NCBI GenBank assembly: GCA_021234155.1 | Contig: JAJEKV010000011.1 | Location: 22,456,416 to 22,520,415, forward strand | Reading direction: 5' to 3' | Length of the DNA: 64,000 nt | DNA from: Isoetes taiwanensis | Lineage: Eukaryota; Streptophyta; Lycopodiopsida; Isoetales; Isoetaceae | Part shown: positions 13,331-25,130 of the stretch, piece after piece | How positions within the stretch are numbered: position 1 is the stretch's first letter | How the letters are laid out: each line of letters begins with the position of its first letter | Notes under the pieces: model-generated | Told to the model about the DNA's origin: nothing | Seen by the model: only the letters and a program-made list of their open reading frames with translations | Databases searched by the model: none | Translations under genes and position numbers: made by a program

Positions 13331-13756
13331 ATGCACGTTGCAAATTTCAAAAACGAGGTTAGTACGGACGTTCGGCTCAAACGAAGCGAATTGTGCTGGG
13401 GCATACAAATTGTACACCTTCATTTCGCGCCGTGCGATCCACGCGGTATGGAAGCTCCAAATGATGTGTGGATAAGGATCCAACTGACTCACGAATATGC
13501 TCCAGTCTTCAATCGCAAAAAAGGAGGTCTAAAAAATAAGAACTTAGACCTCGACATGTTGTGTCTTGCAGGCGGCTCAAAAAGTGTCGACATCTGGGCG
13601 GATGGCAGTTTATATCCATTGGATCCGTTGAGTGGCAAGAAACCGTCATTTCGGGACGTTTCAAGTTTAGTCCGATTTTGTGGTGACGGTAACTCTGGCC
13701 TCTTGGGATATTGTGAGAGATTGAGAGAGGATGAAGGCATTCCGAATCGAATCTGA
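13331..13756 (+). other. Unrecognised 141-codon open frame next to a transposase-like relic
   Basis: The frame encodes a Gly/Leu/Ser-containing polypeptide with no motif I recognise. It ends about 100 bases before the decayed transposase-like gene on the same strand, so it may be a first exon or accessory frame of that element. A leading ATG and uninterrupted frame are the only direct support. Confidence 0.25.
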
Positions 13757-13851
13757 GTTCCTTGAGATGAGTTTCGCTTCCGATTGTCACAAGAGAATTA
13801 TAACTTAAACCAGCAGACTCTTTTTTCTCTCGCTTCATTACTCCAATCGCG

Positions 13852-15894
13852 ATGAAGGAAAGGAATGACGGCTTGGGGAGGAAAACTTCTTTGAGATACG
13901 AAGTGGACAAGTCCAAATTGGTGATAGGGCAGCTGCAAGAAAAGATCCAAGAGCTCGAAAGAGCAAACTTTGGGCTTCAATGTAGGTTAAAGAATTTGAA
14001 GAAAACACCCCTTGGCTTGCGAGAAAGGAAGAAGCACTATCGGCCAGATAGAGGAACCGAAGTTTGGATCAGGTGCATTCAGACGCCGAGGGTCCAAAGC
14101 CACAAGGTCCGTTTACAACACTAGCAAAGGCCAATTAAGATCTGGGGAAACTAGAAGCAATCTTGGTTACGTAGTGAAGAACCTAGCGACAAACAGGGAG
14201 ATAGTGGACATGATTTGTCAGCCCTACAACTCTCCTCTCAAGAAGATGGTATTGGAAATGGTACTAGGAGAGATCTACAAGAAGTTAGAAGCGACAGATG
14301 TACAGACTATTTGTGATGATGTAGGCATCAGTAGGCTTGGTTACCGTTCTCTATTCAAGCCATTCCACGAAGCGTTGAAAAGAATGGGCACAAAAAAAGT
14401 ATTCGCTCCACGTCCACAAATTGTCGAGAATACAAGGGTTACTAGGACAAAGATGATGTATGCCATATTAGGAGAGATGCACCACGTTGAATGTGCTGGT
14501 CCTGCCATAGCCATAAAATATAAGAATGACAAGGATTGTTGTGATATAGTTGGAATGAATGAACGCAATAATCTTTGGGTTGACCTGGTTACTCTCTTAC
14601 AATTCCTTGTCAAATATTATGACTTAACATTCAAGAAAACTAATGGTGAGATTGAAGTTTGTATAAAATTGGATGAAATGGAACCCGACCAAGTTTGAGA
14701 AGTATGAGAGGGTATCCGTTGTCATCATGAATAGAGCAATTGAGAATGCAATTGCACATGCTAAATCAAAGAGCAACAAGAATAATAAAAAGATGTAGAG
14801 GTGACTGGACGAGGAGAAGAAGCGTCTTAAAAATGGTTCTCATGTCAATCAAGATGACACACGGTGGTTAGGTCTCTTTAAAGTTCGAAAAAGAAACCCA
14901 CGAGGTATTGAAATGGGTGTTCAATCAAACCGACATCCCGAGTCTAATATCTAGATTCGAGGGAGGGAAAATTGCAAGTAGATCACTATGGATCTTACAA
15001 AGTAATTTTTCACTTGGCGCCTGATTTAAAAAACCGAGAAAGCAATGTACAATATAAGTGGAGGAGGACAAGGAACATGCAAAAAGTTGTCCAGACTTTG
15101 CAATCATGCAAGGAAGTCAAGTAATCTTTGGGAAGATCTGTTTCAACCTTGTCCCTTAACCAAGCAAATGCTCCTAATAGAGGAGAAGAAGATCCCAAGT
15201 TCCATGGCATTTTCCCCATTCCATTAGAGAGGGTTCATATCTCGCACTTTGCATGGCTTTGTGAGAATCATCGACAAGATGATATTTTTGAGCTACTGAT
15301 TAAGTGTGGAACATTTCGGACAAGAAGAGAAGAGAGGAAGGAATTCATAGAGTTGAACATGTTCTATCGTAAGCGTGGTTTGCATGGTGGCAATGTAAGA
15401 TTAGAGCTCGATGAGAAACGGGCGGGGAAGAACAAGTGTGCCTCGTAAGGTGTCAATTGGAGGGGTGAAAGCTCGGCGCTTCATAAAGAATCATAGAGAG
15501 GCTCGAACGGAAACCAGATGGGAGAAAAGGTCTATGAATTTGGAAAATTGCTGGTTGATGCGAGCCGCTTAAGCTTCGGCATTGAGGAAAAAAAAAGCAT
15601 GGGATGCATTGTCCAATTGTTCCCATACATTCGTGAGAATGGATCTCACAAGAGAAGATGCGAAAATGTTCGTGTACAAGCGAATAACAAATTTATTAAA
15701 GCTTTCATAGGCGCATGGGGAGAGAGTGAAGTCACGCACTACTTGCACATCTTTTGGGCTCATGCACCTTGGTTTTTTAGGAAGTATGGAAGCCTAGCGA
15801 TTATTGGAGTGCACAAGGCATGGAGAAGTCGCATAAACAAGCTAAAATAACCTTTCATCGTAACACTCAAAGAGGGGTGGAAATGTGGGAACCA
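13852..15894 (+). pseudogene. Decayed transposase-like gene with several frameshifts
   Basis: Consecutive plus-strand frames read as one protein if shifts are allowed. Order: a coiled-coil start (13852-14000, heptads around KIQELERANFGL); a body at 14012-14698 with a DVGISRLGYRSL segment and an IKLDE acidic motif; continuation in another frame after 14690 (KYERVSVVIMNRA); a PIPLERVHISHF block near 15215; and at 15518-15894 GSLAI joined by a shift to QGMEKSH and a TQRG motif. The His/Glu-rich QGMEKSH block is typical of a large family of repeat-borne hypothetical proteins in plants and invertebrates, which I believe to be DNA-transposon proteins but cannot name. At least three shifts or stops make it non-functional as written. 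Confidence 0.5.
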
Positions 15895-16337
15895 ACCCTC
15901 TAAGACGGATGACAAAGGTTTTATAGAAGGGCGATGGCTAAATACAACAAGAAGGTCGCTTTAAGGAGCAACCCGTAGTCGTAAACACCATTGGCATAAT
16001 GTTTGAAGAGAAAATCGGAAAGTTGCTTGGCAAAATTCTAGGGCCCCACTAGCATCTCAAATGGAGATCTAAGAGACAAAGAATCGGGAAAGTATACTTG
16101 TAATGTGTAGCATGTTCACCTAACCCAAGTACTTGCCTCCAACCTTGTTTGCTGTTGCTGTAGCTTCGCTGCGTCGTGTGATCTTATTTGTATCATCATA
16201 CGGCCACAATAAAGGAGTTCGCTATTGCTTGCATTTATGTGGCTTCGCGATCGTGTGAAGCTTTACAAGATAATAATAAAAAATGTTACTTTTGATTAAA
16301 GTTGTGAAAGATGTTACATTGAAAAACAAAATACAAC

Positions 16338-16455
16338 GACTCATTGTTGCTCCAGTGCGAGCTCTTCTTCATTATCTTCATCATCATCATCAGCTCCGTC
16401 CTCGTCTTCGTCTTCATCTCTTCTCCTCAAGCGAGCAATCACCCTAGCCAAGGCT
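16338..16455 (-). pseudogene. Fragment encoding an acidic C-terminal tail
   Basis: Read on the minus strand, a short open frame runs from ALARVIARLRRR into a run of Asp/Glu (DEDEDEDGADDDDEDNEEE) and then a stop. Acidic tails like this are common but carry no family information. It converges on the transposase-like relic and could be a second gene of that element or an unrelated remnant. Upstream coding sequence could not be followed. Confidence 0.3.
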
Positions 16456-16689
16456 CAGAATTTGCCAAGGCGAGGTTGCTGCAACATTCCACTTATAATT
16501 GCTAGCTATCTCACCGTACTATATAGAGCTCTAAAGCATCATGTTACCCTTTTGGACTTGGTTGTTGCAAGCTCTAAAGCCTCTTGTTACCCTTTTGTAC
16601 TTGGTTGTTGCAACAATTCACTGAAATTGCTATCTACCTTCATGCCAGTGCTCATCACAATGATGTTGCATAGTGGCTCTCTAGCACCC

Positions 16690-17030
16690 AAATCATAATC
16701 TTAGTTTTGTCCTTTTAACTTCATGACATTTTGTGCACATGTTCAAGGCATCTAAGTGTTATCAAGTCTTCTGGAGTTGGAAAGATGAGAACCACATTAT
16801 TGACATAGAGGAGTAATGAATCTCATACCCCACAAGTTCAATCCTTTTAGCCATTCTTCAAGCTCATCAATAAATGCTTGCGATCCCAATCCTTAAAAGA
16901 AAGATGAGAGTTCTATGAAAATCTGGTAATATAGACAAGTATAATTGCATGTTGGTCCTTTAGTCTCTCTCCCAAGTTTCTTATGTTTACGCTATCAAAG
17001 GCTTCAGCAAAGTACAACTGAGCATAGTAA
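16690..17030 (-). pseudogene. LINE reverse-transcriptase relic
   Basis: On the minus strand the translation contains AEAFDSVN, corresponding to the (K)AFDxV block of LINE reverse transcriptases. About 50 codons later comes LYVNNVVLIFPTPEDL, matching the catalytic 'YADDxxL' block with the two aspartates replaced. Stops interrupt the frame between them. This is a small, inactive fragment of a non-LTR retrotransposon. Confidence 0.6.
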
Positions 17031-17159
17031 GAACATGATGTAATGTAAAATAGTCCAACAAGCCTGGTGCATTTATTGGCTCCCGATTTGGGCTTGGATT
17101 CCAGGGGGGTATTAGACTCGTGGAATAGGGGGTATTAGACTCGTGGTTTCGGCATGCAT

Positions 17160-17660
17160 GATTATTCCACAAGTCGAGTACCCCTAATTTCAGGTTGACA
17201 TTAGGCAAGTCAAGTACCTCCAAAATGGGAAATCTCCTTTGTCGTAATCGCTATCCCCCACCCCCAAAAAAAGGGGTATTATACTCGTCAAAATCACAAC
17301 CGCATTACACAAGTCGAATACCCAAGGGGGTATTAGGCTCGTCTAAACTAAGGTATGTATTGTGCGAGTTGAATACCCCCTTGGTCATCCCAAGGGGGAA
17401 GGGGGTAAGGTTTATATTGTGCAAGTCGAATAATCCCTTGGTCATCCCACAAGTCGAATACCTCCCTGACTATCCCACAAGTCGAATACCCCCTTTGGCT
17501 ATCCCACAATGTGTATCGTGCAAGTTGAATACCCTCTTTAGCTATCCCACAAGTCGAATACCTCCCCTCTTTTTTTTTTTATGTCAGTATACTAAGGTAT
17601 TAGGCTTGTCTAAATCATAGATTTAGCGCACAAGTAGAATACCCTATTTTACCATTGCAA
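17160..17660. repeat. Degenerate tandem repeat with core 'acaagtcgaatacc'
   Basis: About a dozen copies of a 25-45 base module, each with 'caagtcgaatacccc' or a close variant and often preceded by 'ctatccca', are strung through about 500 bases. Some are separated by homopolymer runs. The spacing is irregular, so this is an old or scrambled minisatellite. No coding sense is apparent. Confidence 0.75.
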
Positions 17661-17699
17661 AGGTCAAATACCATACACCCCAGTGTTACTTTAACATGA

Positions 17700-19530
17700 C
17701 AGGAGTTTCGTAAGGTTTACATAAGATGGTTCGTCGTACTTTTGAATGTGGCCATTTTGATTCAATGCAGAAGAGTTTTGAGTGCATTTAAACATACAGG
17801 AATTGAACCCACAGTTATACCATGTAAAGCAAGTGTTGGTTATGTAGGTACAAAATAGAAAGAAAGGGTACGAGGAAAATAAATAGCTCCTCGTGGTTAC
17901 CTCAACCACTGCTCCGCTAACGTAATCAAATGGTCTATTTGGAAGACGAATGCTTCAAATATATGAGGATTGAAACACTAACAGTTATGAACTTAGACAA
18001 AGAAAATAAATGATTCAATAACAAGATTCCCTCACTCCAAGTGTAGCTTAATTTGAGAGAAAGAAAGATAACGCAAAACACCATTTGTTGCTGCCATTTC
18101 GAGATGCTGCATCCACAATCAATAGCTCATTAAAAAAATCTAATGAAAGCCAGCTCATTTTCCAGCTGCTAGCTGTTGTATATGAATACACAGTGAGCAA
18201 GACCATAGGTATAACTAGAATGCACAAACCATAGGTCCCAATGGATTTGCTAAAGACCGTTTTCTGATCCATGTCTGCAACTGATCTTGTCAATGACAAC
18301 CAGATTCTTGAGGATTGAATGACCATTTTGTAAAGTTTATGAGTGGCCTACGTTACTAATCTAGTAAGCAATTTTCTACAAAAAAACTGGATATTGAACT
18401 ATTGCAAAGTTAGATAAAAGCTATGCATTACCTGCTAAACATTGTGATAGGAGACTGAGAAAAATGATCGAATAATTGCTCCTTAAACATACCTTAGATT
18501 TGTACGCTACAGCAATAAATGCTTGCATACTAGAAGACAGATGAGAATGTGACCAATAAGCTAGAATGCCTAAAATACTTCTTAAAGTTTTAGATATAAC
18601 CTACAATGCAGCCAAATCTTCTTATCAAGCACATTAATGCTACAAGTTTTACAGGTTCCATTCAAATGCAAGTAAACAGCACTCTCCTAACAACCCCTTT
18701 CTTCAACCTTTCAGAGCAAAACGCAAATGGATCACATTTGTCTGCCTACCTAGGCTTTTTCGGAAGCAAATGCGGGCATCATTAATCTATAAGAAGCACA
18801 AGACAACAAATATAGAAGCTCTAAGCTTGTATTCAACAGAGTCTCCTCCTAAAGAATACATAGCTGTGTTTCCAAACATACATAGCTGTGTTCAACGAAA
18901 CATGTGCTTCCATTATCATGGAGTCTATTGGAGCTGTTTCGAACCACCTAAATTTGCCATTGCGAGATTGGGAAAAGAAAGGATTTTGTGAGCTGAATAC
19001 CATGCGAGGGTATTTGGCTTATGGTTCCCTGGAATCGACCCTCAAATCGGGAGTCTATATTTCCTTCGCAAGAAGCCATGCTTGATTTTGTTATTTGGAC
19101 TTTTGCTGCTTTCCAACTAGCTATTCCCGCCCGACTAGCTGTCCCCGGCGTATATTAGCTTTTCATAACATCTGCTTCACTACTTATTCCTTGATTACTT
19201 TGCTCCAAGCAAATAGCTCGATTGCAGGAATGAAGTTAATCTTTGCCAGTCATATTGAACGAAATCATAAGCAAAGTTTCCAAATTACTCTAGCCTAACC
19301 TGTTCACTATACAAGTCACGCATGTTCCAATGCCAAAAAAAGAGTCTTGATTTATGAAGTGGGTTGGTAAAGAGCCAAATCCTAACTACATATAGCTTTG
19401 CACCATACTACCTCTATCCAGATCATAATAAGTTTTGTCCTTGTCTGGATGATGGTGCTTTTATAATGAATTGAGCCCATAATATATCCAAACTCTGGTT
19501 TGTGTAAATTTATTCAAGGGCTATGATGAC
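17700..19530. other. No gene recognised; 3' flank of the F-box/LRR gene
   Basis: AT-rich sequence with short open frames on both strands and no domain I recognise. The right-hand end is the downstream flank of the minus-strand gene whose stop codon lies at 19540. Confidence 0.4.
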
Positions 19531-19539
19531 GTAATACGT

Positions 19540-22500
19540 TCAGCTATGAACTTTGAAACAAGTGAGTCTTGGAAACAACTGAAGCAGCTCATGCTTTGAC
19601 CTTTTCTGCAACACACAAAAGTAAATGAGGAAGAAAAATATGAAGCTGATATGGATTTAAAATTGACACCTTAATATTTCTGCAACCATTGACATCTAAC
19701 GTGGTCAGTGTTGCAGAGCAGAATTTGGAGAGCTCTTGTATCCCATCATCAGTAACACCCAATAATCCATGAAGGCTGCAGAAGAAAATTGTTAACCACC
19801 ATCATCCAAAAATTAATATTTCTCCAAAAAATCAGGTCGGATGTCTCAAGTTAAAAGCATTTCCAATTGCAAAGAGAGAGAGCTCAACAAGTAAAGCTTT
19901 AAAATCATGACATTCCTTCCAAAAGTAGCATATCTCATAGCAAAAGTATGAAGCTGCAGCACCTGGATCTCCAGATCTTAATAGTTCTAACATTGCCATT
20001 TAAAACTTGTATGTCTTTGTCATGGCTTTGTTACCATGAAAGCTTATTAGAGTAAGATTTCTTAAATGAGACAACTTGTATCTCCCCCCAACATATGATA
20101 CAAATTTTGTGCCAAAGACATTTCTTTCTTGCATTTGTCTCTACAGAATAACACAACAGACATCCAATCCACAATAAAATGTTTGAACGATACAAAAACA
20201 TTGCACGCACCTAAGTGTTTGTAAATGACGACAGTTTTTGGCTAAAGCTTTGATGCCATGATCTGTAACCTTAGTACACCTGTTCATTATAAAAACCATC
20301 TATCATATACATGTTTCTTTTGCCCGCCAACACCTTGAATGGCTTAATAAAGTAACTAAGCTATTAAAACTGACTCATCTTCCACTGGCACACACTACTG
20401 GCAGACCAGGAGTGACTGATCTTCCACTAACACACACTACTGGCAGATCAGGACGTAGTCTCGCTGGCACACTCACCATGTCAAATTCAGTGACAGCAAC
20501 ATCTGACATTCTACTATAGACGCCAAACATTCATCTACGCATTCCTGTAAAACAGGCACATTGTTAGTTTTTAAATATTGTGATAAGAAAAGCCTTAAGA
20601 TCAGATACATGTTTCACAGTCTCTGTACTTTCTGATGAAAGAAATACACATTGACACCATAAAAAAAATTGCACTTAAATATGGAGAGTACCTATGACAC
20701 ATTACAAATTTATCAAAGATTATAATATAATCAAAGATAATATAATCAAAGATTATAATATAATCAAAGATTATAATATAATCAAAGATTATAATATAAA
20801 GATTATAATATAATCAAAGATTGTGACTGAAAATAGGTAGGCATAAGGGAAAGGCAAATGACTTTGCAGGGTTTTAGAAAAGATCTATAACCACCCAATG
20901 TAGAGGCAGCAGTAATTAGAGAGCAAAGTATTGCATGTAAGGTGTTACAAATAGCAAGTTGGATCAGGTTAAGTCCATACAGGACCATAAGAGAAGTATG
21001 GCCATAATAACCAAAAGAACGGCAGAAACGGTGGATAACGCGCCACCCAACCTATGAACTCAGAAAAATCTGAGTTCCCCACTGAGCTGAGAGCTAGCTT
21101 ACACAAGATGACCACGTGATCTCAGGATTCCTCCCCAAATCCATGTAATTGTCACTCTTATATAGCTAAATTCTCCCTTTACCTTTCCCGAAGACCTCTC
21201 CAAAAGGTGACTTGACATATAAGATGTACAAGTTATATGGCTACTTTCCCCCTTTCTAGCCTCTACGGGCTGCACCCAAGAAGGCCTCCCCTAAGCGACT
21301 GCTACAGATTCCAAGATCTAAACTCAAAATCGTAACAGCCCGCCGGGGTAAAAGTCAATTGACCTCAATTATAGCGACCACACAGTCCCTCGACTGCACA
21401 GGTCATTGACCACACAGGTCCCTTTTTCGACTACACAGGTCTCTCTCTTGACCACACAGGTCATTAACTACACAAGCCACTATTCCGACCACACAGGTCT
21501 ACCGCACAAGTCTTTATTTCGACCACACAGGTCTACCACACAGCTCATTAACCACACAGATTCCACACAGACCACATAGCTTATTAACCACACAGGTTCC
21601 ACGCAGACCATATAGCTATCCATCCTAATACCAATACCAAATATGTGCTGTACTACTTCAACTAATGCCTAGATAATAGTTGATTCATCTTGAGGGCACA
21701 TGGCTCACCGAAGGTTTGGAGCAACACCTGTACCAGGATTATCTACATATAATCCATCTGGAGGCATAAAGCTCCTCCAGGAGTAACCACACCGTCTATA
21801 TCATGTTTCAACTCCCTCACTTGCTACCGTAAACAAAACAACGACCTCTCAGTGAAAGCACCATTATTACGAATAGCAAGTTGGATCGGGTTAAGTCTAC
21901 ACAGAACCATAAGAGAAGTATGGCCACAACCAAAGAACAGCAGAAATGGTGAAACTCGCCACCCAACCTATGAACTCAGACAAATCTGACTTCCCCACCG
22001 AGCTGAGAGCTAAACTTACACAAGACGACCACGTGATCTCAAAACTCCTCCTTCCCAAATCCATGTAACTGTCATTCTTATATAGCTAATCTTCCTTCAC
22101 CTTTCCCCAAGACCTTTCCAAAAGGTGACTTGGCATATAAGGCGTACACCTTCTATGGCTACTTTCCTCCTTTCTACCCTCTATGGGCTGCGCCCAAGAA
22201 GGCCTCCCCTAAGCAACTGCTACAGATTCCAAGATCCAAACTCAGAATCGTAACATAAGGAGTTAATACAACAAATGCACTTACAAAAAAAGAAAAAAAA
22301 AAAAATCTCATCGGCTGGGCTAATAAATTATAATCACCTGGGCTCCACACAGGTCTAGAAGCTTGAGCTCATGCAACTTGCCAATTTGTGCAAGACCTTT
22401 TCTCGTGAATCTGCAAAGTATCGGTGCGAAATATTAGAAACGATGCGACAAATGCATAACATATCAATCATTAATGTAAACATGCGTGTACCCTGGATCT

Positions 22501-24093
22501 GCATAGAGATAGAGTTCCTCCAATAATTCACATGCATTCACAATCTTGAACAAGCCTGTATCTGTAAGTTTTACGCATCTGCACCCAAGCTATAAAAGTT
22601 AAAGGAGAGAAGAGCCTTAAGATTAACGGCCTATTTTGAGAAACATATACCTTGTTAAGTTTAAACTCCGCAGCTTTGGGCAAAACTTAGATATGCAGGA
22701 CAGACTCTGATCTGTTATGTTCTGAAAGGTAGCAAATTACATTTCTACCATAAAACCACATAATTACTAGGAATTACAACCGCTTGTATTGAACAAACCT
22801 TGCAACCACTAAGGTTGAGGGACAAAAGATGCTTGCAACTTTCGACTATCCTTTGGACCCCAGCATCTGTAATCCTAAACTTTTGCTATCTTAGGAAGGA
22901 TAGTCCAACCATACGTCTAAGAAAAGGGATTACTGCAACCAACAGTGTTTTTCTCGTATGCTTACTTCAAATTCCAATATATTGAAAAGTGCCTCAAGTG
23001 TGGACACAATCTGCTAATAGTTTCAAGGCCTTTATCAGTTATGTTTTGACAGGCATTAAGATTGAGGTTCTGCAGACCCTGAATACAAATTGTGGATAAC
23101 TGTAAGCAGGGATAAAAATAATATCATGTAGCTGGCAGATGAAGCTGACCTGGGAATTTATCACTTCCAGATGTGAGTCTTCGAGATCTTGTGCAAACTC
23201 CAAATTGATGTCTTCAACTTTACGATAATGTGGCTGGAACAAGCAACACGTTCAATAGCAGGGAACTGTTTCTGATATTAGAATACACAAAACCACTTGT
23301 TTCTCTCTCGATACCAATGCTGATGAGAACGTCGAAAAATGGTGTATCACCACCAGTTAATTGGTTATTGCAGATGTGCTTTCAGAGAACAATTAGTATG
23401 CATCCTATGGTTTGCTAATGTTTATACAAACAAAGCCAACAGGTTGCTACTGATGGCACCATGTCCTTGAAAACCAAACCGGCCAAGACAGTCATTGGAA
23501 TGTATCCACTTCCCCAACTCTTTTAATATTGTCTCTTATTCACCTTACATCGGAAAACAAAGCCGCTGCAATGGCCAGAGAAACAAAAGGTGCTAAACTA
23601 AGCCAGAGAAGCAAAAGGTGCTATACTAAGCACAAGTTTTTTCCCGTTGTTTAGGGGATAACTGCTCTTTTAGACTGAAATTGCAGATTGCCCTGTTTCC
23701 AGATCGGCAAGGTCTTGATTTTCTTTACCCAGGTAGCATCTTATATTACAAAATTCAGAGCAGATGTTTGCGGTTTTTATCCTGATTCGGAAACACTTAC
23801 CAATGAAAGAAGATGCATCAAATGCTTTCCAGCCTTAGCAGATCCTTGCAAGTTAAGTGACTAAAAATGCCCCACAAAAATAAAATCAGGTAAGCAGGTC
23901 AAATGTAATGTGGAACATGTTTGCATCTACTACTTGCCTTCCAAGGAGAGGAATGGGCCAGCAAGAATCGACGGCAGGAGGCACTGACGCATAACAAAAC
24001 ACCCAATTGCGAAGCCGTGAGGCGTGAGCTTATGAGCAACACCACCTGCGGGAATGTCAGCTCCTGCCATACCTGTGATCGTGCTGCCTCCAT
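19540..24093 (-). CDS. F-box/leucine-rich-repeat protein (At3g58530-like), twelve exons
   Basis: Exons in order: 24093-23938, 23860-23801, 23233-23150, 23078-22966, 22874-22799, 22721-22651, 22578-22492, 22410-22338, 20544-20477, 20279-20211, 19775-19670 and 19605-19540. They join to 1029 bases (342 residues). Residues 8-48 are F-box-like (VWQELTFPQVV). Most later exons each encode about one cysteine-containing LRR, for example INLEFAQDLEDSHLE, LNLSGCK and LTTLDVNGC, and the end is FPRLTCFKVHS-stop. Order and ends match the Arabidopsis RNI-like protein At3g58530. F-box/LRR proteins are substrate receptors of SCF ubiquitin ligases; the substrate is unknown. All introns are GT-AG except intron 1, which needs a GC donor (AAG|GCAAGT). 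Intron 8 (about 1.8 kb) holds an AT-rich repeat and a non-autonomous LTR element. Confidence 0.92.
20708..20822. repeat. AT-rich minisatellite in intron 8 of the F-box gene
   Basis: About six copies of an 18-base unit 'tcaaagattataatataa', some shortened, lie in tandem just upstream of the intronic LTR element. It is purely intronic and likely slippage-prone. Confidence 0.85.
20943..22255 (-). mobile_element. Non-autonomous LTR element inside intron 8 of the F-box gene
   Basis: Direct repeats 20943-21337 (395 bp) and 21865-22255 (391 bp) have TGTTAC..GTAACA ends, with the second copy's start mutated to TATTAC. A perfect 5-base target duplication TAAGG flanks the element (20938-20942 and 22256-22260). 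The 527-bp interior has no coding capacity. The minus orientation is preferred because a TGGTGCTTTCA primer-binding-like sequence sits one base inside the right LTR. The two LTRs differ at many positions, so the insertion is old. Known elements of this build are called TRIMs or small LARDs. Confidence 0.85.
21345..21615. repeat. Tandem 'gaccacacaggtc' array in the LTR element interior
   Basis: The interior of the intronic LTR element is mostly short repeats of 'accacacaggtc' or 'accacacagctc' spaced 15-25 bases apart, about a dozen copies. It replaces any gag or pol sequence, which explains why the element cannot be autonomous. Confidence 0.75.
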
Positions 24094-24640
24094 TCCGACG
24101 ATGATGTATAGGCTACCTCCTTAGGGCTTGTGCATTTTCAAACCTTAGCAACAATTATCCACGTGGCGTATATACCAAGCTCCACGGTGGATTTATTATT
24201 CCGGGCAAATCCATATTTCACTCGAGGGCTTCCATTACAGCACTTTGGAATATTCTAGAATTATTCGTGCAATGGCAATTACATGCACATGCGCAGTTAT
24301 CACAGAGGGCAGTAGCAAGCAACCAACTCTCCTTTACTGTGATGAAGCAAAACACATCAACAAGTGGCGTAGAATACACTTACCCTGACTTGGGGAACCT
24401 TAGAGCTGTGATCCCGAAGGACGAGATCCCTACTTGCTGCATGGTAATGGAAGAGGAAACTTCTGCGAGCAGGAGGTTTCCTAGAAGAAACCCCTGGCGG
24501 CACCGCTGGGTGTGATCCCGAAGGACAAGATCCCTGCTTGCTGCACGATAATGGAAGAGGAAACCTCCTGCGAGTGGAGTTTCCCGCCGTAACCTGCCGG
24601 ACCCTGCAATTTCCTCATTCCCGTTGAAGATCGGCCAGAA
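24094..24640. other. 5' flank of the F-box gene with a local duplication
   Basis: No gene recognised. A segment starting 'gtgatcccgaagga' at about 24410 recurs at about 24510 with several differences (period near 100 bases). The promoter of the minus-strand F-box gene must lie at the left end of this stretch, but no motif stands out. Confidence 0.4.
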
Positions 24641-25130
24641 TAGGAGATGTTTTAGCCCTCTAATGCCATGGCAGATGAAGTAGGAGATGTATAGTCTCCT
24701 TCTGCCTCATCGGGACTAGAGAGATGCAACCCAGGAATAGCCCCTTTGCTATTATCCCGGCAGGCTACGGTCAGGTCCCAAGACTTATCAGCCTATCTGC
24801 AAAGTATGCACAGGAGGGGCATATAGAGTGGACTACCCAATGACCATCTTCTCATGCGAGCCAAATCCATTGCCATGAATTCTGTTTGCATTGACTTCTG
24901 AAGATCCAACTGCCAATCGAACTCCTTGAGTCTGAGACTTGGGTAGGATTTCCCTTTGTTGGCATTGTTGTTGTATCTGCTAGGATCTGATGTTGTTATG
25001 GTGATCCCACCCTTCGAGGTAGTTATGTATTTCATATGATGTTTATGCTTATGTTTATGTGCTTTCGCAACCAGATCGATCCTGAGGGAGACGGGATGAA
25101 TGACATGTCTATTCTTCCCCGTCAGATTCT
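24640..25130 (+). repeat. Eroded relic of the TGTGACG-type gypsy LTR
   Basis: The stretch aligns by eye, in the same orientation, with the inner part of the solo LTR at 1263-2867. Shared blocks include 'tctgcaaagtatgcacagga' against 'ccgcaaagtgtgcaatggag', and 'cccacccttcgaggtagtta' against 'caccacccttcgtggtggtt'. Ends and target duplications are not recognisable, so it is a much older copy or a diverged subfamily. Confidence 0.6.

Noticed and set aside
18048-18326. Minus-strand 92-codon frame with a possible membrane segment
   Set aside because: No recognisable family, no splice partners, and typical of chance frames in this composition.
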